NCBI GenBank assembly: GCA_016203265.1
Contig: JACQNB010000010.1
Coordinates: 1 to 5,767, forward strand
Direction of reading: 5' to 3'
DNA: 5,767 nt
Source of the DNA: Candidatus Woesearchaeota archaeon
GTDB taxonomy: Archaea; Nanobdellota; Nanobdellia; Woesearchaeales; ARS49
In this document: one piece after another, positions 1 through 4,809 of the stretch
Position numbering within the stretch: position 1 is the first letter of the stretch
Layout of the letters: each line of letters opens with the position of its first letter
Made by a program: the position numbers and the translations under genes
The notes under the pieces: generated by a model
Seen by the model: the letters and a program-made list of their open reading frames with translations, nothing else
Database searches by the model: none
Told to the model about the DNA's origin: nothing

Positions 1-2604
1 ATCATCGACGAAATCCACGCGCTCGCGGAAAACAAGCGAGGCGTGCACTTGTCGCTTTCCCTCGAACGACTGCAGCATTTGTCAGGACATCTTTCGCGCG
101 TTGGGCTTTCCGCGACGGTCGCGCCGCTGGAGGACGTCGCGCAGTTCCTCGTCGGCACCGAGCGACCGTGTTCCATCGTCGACGTGCAATTCCTGAAAAG
201 CTTTGATTTCAAGGTCATGTCGCCCGTGCCGAACCTCATCGACGTCACGCACGGTGAAATGCACGTGAAAATGTACGAATTGCTCGATGCATTGATTCAA
301 GAACACAAAACAACGCTCATCTTCACGAACACAAGAGCCGCCACTGAGAGAGTCGTCGACCACCTGAAGCACAAGTTTCCGTCGCGGTATGCCGAGAACA
401 TCGGGGCGCACCACGGCAGTCTGTCGAAAGAGATGCGTTTGCGCATCGAGGAACGGCTGCGCAAGGGAGAACTGAAGGTCGTCGTGTGCTCGACCTCGCT
501 CGAGCTCGGCATCGACATTGGCTACATCGACTTGGTCATCTGCCTCGGTTCTCCGAAGAGCGTCGCACGATTCCTGCAACGTGCGGGACGCTCAGGCCAC
601 CGACTGCACCAGACCGTCAAAGGAAGGGTCATCGTCATGGACCGCGATGATTTGGTCGAGTGCGCAGTCCTGTTGAAGGCGGCCGTCGAAAAGAAAATCG
701 ACCGGTTGCACATTCCGACGAACTGTCTCGATGTCTTGGCGCAACAGATTGACGGCATGGCGCTCGACCATGTGTGGGAAGAGAAAGACCTCCTCGCCAT
801 GATTCGGCAAAGCTATTGCTACCGTGACCTGAAACGCGAGGACTTCTCGCAAATCCTTGATTACTTGGCAGGCAAGTTCGTTGATTTGGAAGACCGGCAC
901 ATCTACGCCAAGATTTGGCGTTCCGAAGGCAAGGTCGGCAAGAAAGGCAAGCTCGGGAGGGTCATCTACATGACCAACATCGGCACGATTCCCGACGAGA
1001 GCTTCATCACGGTGAAGGTCGGCGACCAGACCGTCGGAACACTGGACGAAGGATTCCTCGAACGCATGAAGCCCGGCGACGTGTTCGTGCTTGGCGGCGA
1101 AACGTATATGTTCAAGTTCTCGCGCGGCATGGTCGCGCAAGTCGTGGCTTCCGTGAACCGGCCGCCAACGGTGCCGTCGTGGGCGTCAGAAATGTTGCCG
1201 TTGAGCTTTGACTTGGCGAACGAGATCGGCAAATTCAGACGCTTGATGCTCGAACAGTTCAACGCCAAGGAGACAAAAGAGCACATCCTTGCCACGTTGC
1301 ATGGGTATTTGGCCGTCGACGAGAACGCCGCAGAGAGCATTTACGCGTACTTCAAGGAACAGTACGACTATTGCGGCAAGATTCCGACGGACAAGCAGAT
1401 TCTCGTTGAGTACTGCAACGATGGCATCAGCAACAAGATCCTGTTCCATTCGCTTTTTGGCCGACGCGTGAATGATTGTTTGTCGCGCGCGATTTCGTTC
1501 GTGATCGCGAAAACACTGCATCAGGACGTCGAAATCGGCATCAATGACAACGGCTTTTATGTCGTGGGAGACCACGCGACTCGCATCCTGACGATGCTGA
1601 AGCTCGTGAAAGCAGAAAAGCTTTCGCAATTGCTGAACGCGGCCATCGACGGCAGCGAAGTGTTCAAGCGCAGGTTCAGGCACTGCGCGACGCGTTCCTT
1701 GATGATCCTGCGAAACTATATGGGCCATCAGAAGCGCGTCGGACGGCAACAGGTGAGTTCGATGATCCTGATGAGCGCGTTGAAACGCATCGATTTGAAC
1801 TTCTGCATCCTGAAGGAAGCGCGCAGAGAAGTGCTCGAGGACCTCATGGATATCGAGAACACCAAAAAAGTCATCGAACAAATCGAGAACGGTCGCATGA
1901 AACTGGTTGAGCTGGACACGAAGATTCCCTCTCCGTTCGGATTCACGACGGCGCTGCAAGGCCACGTCGACGTCATGAAGATTGAAGACAAACATGAGTT
2001 CCTTCGACGCATGCATGCGATGGTGCTGGCCAAGATCGCGGGCACGACTGTTGAGCCCGTGAACGCGCATGCGTTCATCGAGAAATCACGTTCCGAACGC
2101 AATGAATTCAAGGAAAACCTGAAGAAAGAAGCGTGGAACCTCAAACGAGTGCCTCGCTTTGTCAAAGCTGAATTGATTCGCATCATCGATGGCGAACGTT
2201 CTGACATTGATCCGAAATTCATTGAGGGCATTGCGCAGTACAAGACCGAAATCCAGGCAAACTGGCCTGATGAGTTGAAAACATTTCTCTTTACCGTGCT
2301 TGACGACCTGAAGTCAGGCACGTTCTCGTACGAGCAGTTGTGGGATGAACAGGCCATGCAACAACGGCTTGAAGACGACGATTTGCAACGCAAATTGGTC
2401 GATCAATTGTCGCTTGCGGCGCGCAAATTACGGCTCGATCCGTTGATTCGCAACGATTTGTACAAGATGATTGAGGGCGAGAAGCAAGGTTTCCGTCACG
2501 AGACGCTGGCATGGCTGAAAGTCTTTGCGACGAAGCCCATCCCCAAGGCGTGGGGAGATGACATCGCGAAGTTTCTGATTAAGAAATGGGGAGAGGTCAA
2601 GTAG
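1..2604 (+). CDS. lhr: Lhr-family ATP-dependent helicase, 5'-truncated by window edge
   Basis: An 867-residue open frame runs in from the left edge and ends at TAG 2602-2604. Superfamily 2 motifs appear in order: DEIH box (motif II) at fragment residues 3-6, SAT (motif III) at 37-39, TLIFTNTR (motif IV) at 105-112, STSLELGIDIG (motif V) at 164-174 and QRAGRSGH (motif VI) at 193-200. The Lhr-specific core follows: YMTNIGTIPDES around 323-334, GTLDEGF and GDVFVLGGETY, then a PSW around Trp394 and LPLSFDLANEIGKFR, and the SPFGF/LQGH segment near 644-654. Walker A and motif Ia lie outside the window, probably about 150 residues. Lhr enzymes are 3'-5' DNA-translocating helicases implicated in repair and recombination. 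Residues after about 690 form an extension that archaeal Lhr proteins I know of normally lack. The GTG at position 43 is internal, not a start. Confidence 0.95.
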   Translation: MIDEIHALAENKRGVHLSLSLERLQHLSGHLSRVGLSATVAPLEDVAQFLVGTERPCSIVDVQFLKSFDFKVMSPVPNLIDVTHGEMHVKMYELLDALIQEHKTTLIFTNTRAATERVVDHLKHKFPSRYAENIGAHHGSLSKEMRLRIEERLRKGELKVVVCSTSLELGIDIGYIDLVICLGSPKSVARFLQRAGRSGHRLHQTVKGRVIVMDRDDLVECAVLLKAAVEKKIDRLHIPTNCLDVLAQQIDGMALDHVWEEKDLLAMIRQSYCYRDLKREDFSQILDYLAGKFVDLEDRHIYAKIWRSEGKVGKKGKLGRVIYMTNIGTIPDESFITVKVGDQTVGTLDEGFLERMKPGDVFVLGGETYMFKFSRGMVAQVVASVNRPPTVPSWASEMLPLSFDLANEIGKFRRLMLEQFNAKETKEHILATLHGYLAVDENAAESIYAYFKEQYDYCGKIPTDKQILVEYCNDGISNKILFHSLFGRRVNDCLSRAISFVIAKTLHQDVEIGINDNGFYVVGDHATRILTMLKLVKAEKLSQLLNAAIDGSEVFKRRFRHCATRSLMILRNYMGHQKRVGRQQVSSMILMSALKRIDLNFCILKEARREVLEDLMDIENTKKVIEQIENGRMKLVELDTKIPSPFGFTTALQGHVDVMKIEDKHEFLRRMHAMVLAKIAGTTVEPVNAHAFIEKSRSERNEFKENLKKEAWNLKRVPRFVKAELIRIIDGERSDIDPKFIEGIAQYKTEIQANWPDELKTFLFTVLDDLKSGTFSYEQLWDEQAMQQRLEDDDLQRKLVDQLSLAARKLRLDPLIRNDLYKMIEGEKQGFRHETLAWLKVFATKPIPKAWGDDIAKFLIKKWGEVK
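2146..2589 (+). repeat. Two diverged protein repeats in the C-terminal extension of the helicase
   Basis: Fragment residues 716-767 and 811-863 align with a single one-residue gap and a period of about 95 residues. Shared positions include a starting Arg, L-x-x-I-I-[DE]-G-E-[RK] (IIDGER in copy 1, MIEGEK in copy 2), an aromatic at unit position 32, then W-x-D-[ED]-[LI]-x-x-F-L near the end. The basic helical stretches just before each copy also look alike. Both are predicted helical by composition. The DNA of the two copies is not obviously conserved, so this is an old intragenic duplication. Function is unknown; a protein- or nucleic-acid-binding helical module is possible. Confidence 0.7.
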
Positions 2605-3291
2605 TTAGTCCGTGATGAGAATCATGTCGCCGGTAATCCGGTTATCGGAGCGTATGTTCTGCTCGCATACGGTGCGCACTTCATTGTCAACCACATCTGT
2701 ACATAACGCGTCATTCTTGGTGTTGATGGCGACCATGCTCAAGCAGTTGTCTTTGGTGTCCTGCGCTTGGATTGACGTGCAGTGCGTTGCGTCATTGGTC
2801 TCGGCAGCACGTTCATTGTAGCACGAATCTTTATCTGTTTCGTCAACGCACAGGTCGCGTGCCTCGATCTCAACCACTTCCTGCTCGATCGTGTCCTGTT
2901 CTGTTTCGATTGTTGTTGTGTCAGTCTCTCGTTCACCCGTTGCTTGCTCTGTCTCAATTGAGTCTTGTTCATCTGTTGCTTCGCGCACGACGCCTTCCTT
3001 CTCCAAGTCCTGCATCGCGTCCTTGAGCGTGGCGCGCATCTCATCGACCGTCATTTCTCCGGTCGCGAGGTCTTTCATCCATGCGTGCGCGTCTTCCTGA
3101 GTATATCCTGCCTCTTTCAGCGCATTGACGATGCGCGGATGCCGTTTCGCGAAGCGCCTGACCATCAGGTCGATGAATGCCTCGTCCTCATCCAGATTCG
3201 ATTCCATGAACGCGTCATCAGCCATCGCGCTCATCTCCATCCGGTCAAGCATATCGTGACGCACCATGGCACGCTGCAGTTTCCTGACCAT
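2605..3291 (-). CDS. Acidic protein with C-terminal Cys repeats; possible distal part of an interrupted FecR lipoprotein
   Basis: The frame encodes 228 residues from ATG 3291-3289 to TAA 2607-2605. Residues 1-24 are Met/Arg-rich with no signal peptide. Residues 37-100 look like a compact helical region (IVNALKEAGYTQEDAHAWM inside). Residues 107-145 form an acidic Thr/Glu/Gln linker in which IETEQ occurs twice. Residues 148-209 carry six Cys with gaps of 8, 13, 11, 13 and 11 residues. Such Cys repeats are, as I recall, common in exported archaeal proteins, yet this frame has no export signal, no TATA box at the right distance and no Shine-Dalgarno close to the ATG. It directly follows, in the same frame, the TAG of the FecR lipoprotein gene, so it is either coupled to it by reinitiation or is its C-terminal portion. 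An alternative start is Met23 (3225), preceded by GGAG nine bases upstream. The family is not recognised. Confidence 0.75.
   Translation of the reverse strand: MVRKLQRAMVRHDMLDRMEMSAMADDAFMESNLDEDEAFIDLMVRRFAKRHPRIVNALKEAGYTQEDAHAWMKDLATGEMTVDEMRATLKDAMQDLEKEGVVREATDEQDSIETEQATGERETDTTTIETEQDTIEQEVVEIEARDLCVDETDKDSCYNERAAETNDATHCTSIQAQDTKDNCLSMVAINTKNDALCTDVVDNEVRTVCEQNIRSDNRITGDMILITD
2650..2850 (-). repeat. 26-residue Cys repeats (C-x13-C-x11 pattern)
   Basis: Residues 157-182 and 183-208 of the minus-strand protein are tandem 26-residue units with the pattern C-[YL]-x(3)-A-x(4)-[ND]-[DA]-x(2,3)-C-x(11). A degenerate half unit precedes them (Cys148, only eight residues before Cys157) and Cys209 begins a partial one after them. 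Each unit resembles the C-x-x-I-x-D / D-x-C-Y-x-x-x-A repeats seen in many archaeal surface proteins. The function of that repeat is not known to me; paired cysteines suggest disulfides or metal binding. Confidence 0.75.
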
Positions 3292-3294
3292 CTA
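3292..3294 (-). other. Single in-frame TAG between FecR domain and Cys-repeat frame
   Basis: On the minus strand the junction reads TAGATG. The TAG is the only stop separating two coding frames in the same phase. Removing it would give one protein of about 389 residues: lipobox, FecR domain, helical region, acidic linker, Cys repeats. It may be a true stop with reinitiation at the adjoining ATG, a recoded or suppressed amber, a nonsense mutation, or a base error. That the ATG is immediately adjacent favours stop-restart; the missing export signal in the second frame favours one protein. Confidence 0.6.
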
Positions 3295-3774
3295 GCGCTT
3301 GAGAACCTTTCCGTCCTTTTTGGTGGACACTTCCACTTCCCCCTCGCCGACCGCGACTTCCGTGTCGTCCTTGTTGACTTTGACCTTGAATCCGGTGCCG
3401 CGCACGCTTGCCGTCGTCGTCGCGGTTTCAATCTCATAATCACTGATGCCGGACAGATGCAAGACGCGACTCCAGGTCTGGCCTGACGATTGGAACACGG
3501 CCACGTTGGTGTCGGTCGTGCCCTTGATCGTGATTTCCGTGTTTGCGTCCAGACGCAGCACTGCGCTATCGGAGAACACGACCTGCGCCTTCGCATCGGC
3601 ACCCGTGGCAATCACGTCGCCGACGTACAATGCCGCTCCTGTCGTGTCCTTGCCGTTCACCGTGACCGTTCCGGCAACGTTTTCGAGCGAAGCAACAGAT
3701 GCATTGTCCTGCCCGGCAGGCGCGCAGCCAACCACCAGCGCGAGCAGGATGAACAGCGCGATTCCCGTTCTCAT
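3292..3774 (-). CDS. FecR-domain lipoprotein
   Basis: This is a 160-residue protein from ATG 3774-3772 to TAG 3294-3292. Residues 1-17, MRTGIALFILLALVVGC, form a lipoprotein-type signal peptide with lipobox VVGC, so Cys17 would be the lipidated, membrane-anchoring residue. The rest is a FecR domain: G-x-V near 35-37, GDVIATG at 52-58, a beta-rich stretch with LRLDANTEI at 73-81, Trp101, and the hallmark TTTASVRGTGFKV around 119-131 followed by VAVGEGEVEV. FecR domains in archaea and many bacteria occur as extracytoplasmic sensor or cell-surface modules; the ligand is unknown. A TTG four codons upstream (3786) keeps the frame open, but the ATG is preferred because it lies 26 nt from a TATA centre and begins the signal peptide cleanly. 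The chain ends soon after the domain, and the frame continues past the TAG into the Cys-repeat protein. Confidence 0.88.
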   Translation of the reverse strand: MRTGIALFILLALVVGCAPAGQDNASVASLENVAGTVTVNGKDTTGAALYVGDVIATGADAKAQVVFSDSAVLRLDANTEITIKGTTDTNVAVFQSSGQTWSRVLHLSGISDYEIETATTTASVRGTGFKVKVNKDDTEVAVGEGEVEVSTKKDGKVLKR

Positions 3775-3796
3775 GCCTTTTCTCAAGGAAAGATGC

Positions 3797-3803
3797 TATT
3801 TAA
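3797..3803 (-). promoter_or_regulatory. TATA box for the FecR lipoprotein gene (leaderless)
   Basis: The minus strand reads TTAAATA, flanked as GGC-TTAAATA-GC, centred at 3800. Archaeal transcription starts about 25-27 nt downstream, which falls on ATG 3774, so the message is predicted to be leaderless. There is no Shine-Dalgarno before this ATG. The box sits in the short gap after the upstream gene's stop, with the expected BRE position overlapping that stop codon. Confidence 0.7.
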
Positions 3804-3806
3804 GCC

Positions 3807-4394
3807 TTATCTCCGCATGAGAAATTGGTCGTGCACGAACAGCCGCGACCACGCCTCCCGCGCACGCGCGTGGGCGGCAGCATAGACCTCTTCCGAATGC
3901 CGTGTGTGCTGCCGTGCCATCAGCCGCGCATAGCCGTGTTCGCACTGCACCTTTTTTTCCAAACGGCTTTTTTCCTTCGCGGAAAGCGATTCGTACCGCG
4001 CACTGCTGATGCGCGTGCCGAGCAGGTAAGCCTGCCGTTCAGTCACGGGAATGCCGAGGAAATCAAACAGCGAAGTCATCATCGCGCCTTGATTGCGCAG
4101 TTCGTACTCAAAACCATACTGCGCCGCGATCAGTTCCATCAACAGGCGCATCTCCCGGCGGCCGTCCGGCCGGTTCTGCATTGCCGTCATGATTGCGCGC
4201 GTCGGCTGGTCAGCGTCAGGTCTCGGCTGCGGCGGCATCATGACTGCCACGATGGGTTCTTGATACGTGTATTTCTGCCGGGCAGGAACGTGCGGTTGAT
4301 GGCGCGGCGGTTCCTGGGAAAGCAACGCAGCCAGTCCTGCCGTTGCGATGAGCGACCCAGTAAGATAGGAAATAAGATAGTGTCTTTCGCTCAT
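3807..4394 (-). CDS. Unknown protein with N-terminal membrane anchor and Pro-rich linker
   Basis: This frame encodes 195 residues from ATG 4394-4392 to TAA 3809-3807. Residues about 7-25 (LISYLTGSLIATAGLAALL) form one hydrophobic segment, an uncleaved anchor or signal peptide. A Pro/Gln-rich linker follows to about residue 65, including MMPPQPRPDADQP. The remainder is charged and probably helical, with a conserved-looking core LLMELIAAQYGFEYELRNQG and then LFDFLGIPVTERQAYLLG, and a basic Arg/Ala-rich C-terminus. There is a single Cys. I do not recognise the family. A TTG one codon upstream (4397) is possible, but the ATG lies about 26 nt from the TATA centre. It leads the three-gene minus-strand block and shares a divergent promoter region with the 78-aa membrane protein. 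Codon use resembles the neighbours. Confidence 0.75.
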   Translation of the reverse strand: MSERHYLISYLTGSLIATAGLAALLSQEPPRHQPHVPARQKYTYQEPIVAVMMPPQPRPDADQPTRAIMTAMQNRPDGRREMRLLMELIAAQYGFEYELRNQGAMMTSLFDFLGIPVTERQAYLLGTRISSARYESLSAKEKSRLEKKVQCEHGYARLMARQHTRHSEEVYAAAHARAREAWSRLFVHDQFLMRR

Positions 4395-4412
4395 CAATCA
4401 TCATAAGTGAGC

Positions 4413-4426
4413 TTTCTTTAAAGAAA
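4413..4426 (-). promoter_or_regulatory. TATA element inside a 14-bp palindrome, for the 195-aa gene
   Basis: TTTCTTTAAAGAAA is a perfect palindrome. Its centre TTTAAA (4417-4422) lies 25-26 nt from ATG 4394 on the minus strand, the expected TATA-to-start distance for a leaderless archaeal gene. No Shine-Dalgarno is seen upstream of that ATG. The palindrome could also be a binding site for a dimeric regulator that blocks TBP, but this is only inferred from symmetry, and AT-rich symmetry can arise by chance. Confidence 0.55.
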
Positions 4427-4462
4427 TCACGACACATTCTGCTGATTGCCGCAACGATAACC

Positions 4463-4470
4463 TTTATATA
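4463..4470 (+). promoter_or_regulatory. TATA box TTTATATA for the 78-aa membrane protein
   Basis: TTTATATA matches the archaeal TATA consensus exactly and is preceded by ATAACC, a plausible BRE. The start of transcription is predicted near 4492, giving a 5' leader of about 28 nt that includes a strong Shine-Dalgarno. It lies about 40 bp from the divergent minus-strand TATA element. Confidence 0.8.
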
Positions 4471-4507
4471 CTCCTCCGCCCCGGTTCAGGACAGCCAGTA
4501 GCATAAA

Positions 4508-4515
4508 GAGGTGAT
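4508..4515 (+). promoter_or_regulatory. Shine-Dalgarno GAGGTGAT that decides the start at 4520
   Basis: GAGGTGAT is an eight-base complement to the 3' end of 16S rRNA and sits four bases before ATG 4520. A GTG at 4511 opens the same frame three codons earlier, but it is part of this ribosome-binding site, so the ATG is the start. This is the only strong Shine-Dalgarno before a gene start in the window. Confidence 0.85.
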
Positions 4516-4519
4516 TACA

Positions 4520-4756
4520 ATGGCAAAAAGTAAATGCACTTGTGGTCCTGCGAACTTCCTCTGGATGGTTATCGCAGTGATCGTGATGGGCGTCGGCCTG
4601 TGGTTCTTGGTCGGCGGCATCCGCGCGCAATGGGCTGACGCGGGCACGTGGCAGATGATTCTCGTCTGGTACGCGCTCGGATTCTTGCTCATCGGAATGG
4701 GCAAGATGTTCAAGCACAAGTCCTGCGGCAACTGCTCCATGCATAGCATGAAGTAA
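4520..4756 (+). CDS. Small two-helix membrane protein with CxC and CxxC termini
   Basis: This gene encodes 78 residues from ATG 4520 to TAA 4754-4756. Two hydrophobic helices, about 11-34 and 44-64, are joined by a short loop (RAQWADAGT). Both ends are basic (MAKSK at the N-terminus, KMFKHK before the C-terminal cysteines), so by the positive-inside rule both face the cytoplasm. Cys6 and Cys8 at the start and Cys69 and Cys72 (CGNC) at the end would then lie together, and could bind one metal ion or form a redox pair. It has the best promoter and ribosome-binding site in the window, which suggests good expression. The family is not recognised. The thioredoxin-reductase-like gene follows 53 bases downstream, beyond a T-rich tract. 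Confidence 0.85.
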   Translation: MAKSKCTCGPANFLWMVIAVIVMGVGLWFLVGGIRAQWADAGTWQMILVWYALGFLLIGMGKMFKHKSCGNCSMHSMK

Positions 4757-4758
4757 GG

Positions 4759-4782
4759 TTTTTCTTTTTTGTTTTCGTTTTT
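4759..4782 (+). terminator. T-rich archaeal-type terminator after the 78-aa gene
   Basis: Two bases after the stop codon, 21 of 24 bases are T, in runs of 5, 6, 4 and 5 broken by single C, G and CG. Archaeal RNA polymerase terminates at such T tracts without needing a hairpin. This implies that the reductase gene downstream has its own promoter or depends on read-through. Confidence 0.7.
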
Positions 4783-4786
4783 GAGG

Positions 4787-4803
4787 CCGCGAACCCGCGG
4801 TTC
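4787..4803 (+). other. Short GC-rich inverted repeat before the reductase start
   Basis: CCGCG-AACC-CGCGG (4787-4800) can pair as a five-bp stem, and the overlapping GAACC-CGC-GGTTC (4791-4803) is an alternative five-bp stem. It lies just after the T tract and seven to ten bases before ATG 4810. It could influence translation of the reductase or be chance; no Shine-Dalgarno or TATA box was found for that gene. Confidence 0.3.
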
Positions 4804-4809
4804 AAGCAC

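Noticed and set aside
1186..2070. A 294-codon minus-strand open frame inside the helicase gene, and similar ones at 82-579, 592-1140 and 1728-2393
   Set aside because: All are antisense shadows of the helicase frame, which has continuous family motifs on the plus strand. None has a promoter, ribosome-binding site or recognisable domain.
2868..2970. Low-complexity TGT/GTT-rich stretch as a possible DNA repeat or CRISPR-like array
   Set aside because: It is explained by the acidic Thr/Glu/Gln linker encoded on the minus strand; there are no regular repeat-spacer units.
2965..3486. Plus-strand open frames opposite the FecR and Cys-repeat genes
   Set aside because: The minus strand encodes a clear lipoprotein signal, FecR domain and Cys repeats here; the plus-strand products are low-complexity shadows spanning the junction.
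3784..3786. TTG as start of the FecR lipoprotein, and likewise TTG 4397 for the 195-aa gene
   Set aside because: Each is followed closely by an ATG that sits at the leaderless distance from a TATA box and gives a cleaner N-terminus.
4511..4513. GTG as start of the 78-aa membrane protein
   Set aside because: It is part of the Shine-Dalgarno GAGGTGAT; the ATG at 4520 is correctly spaced from it.
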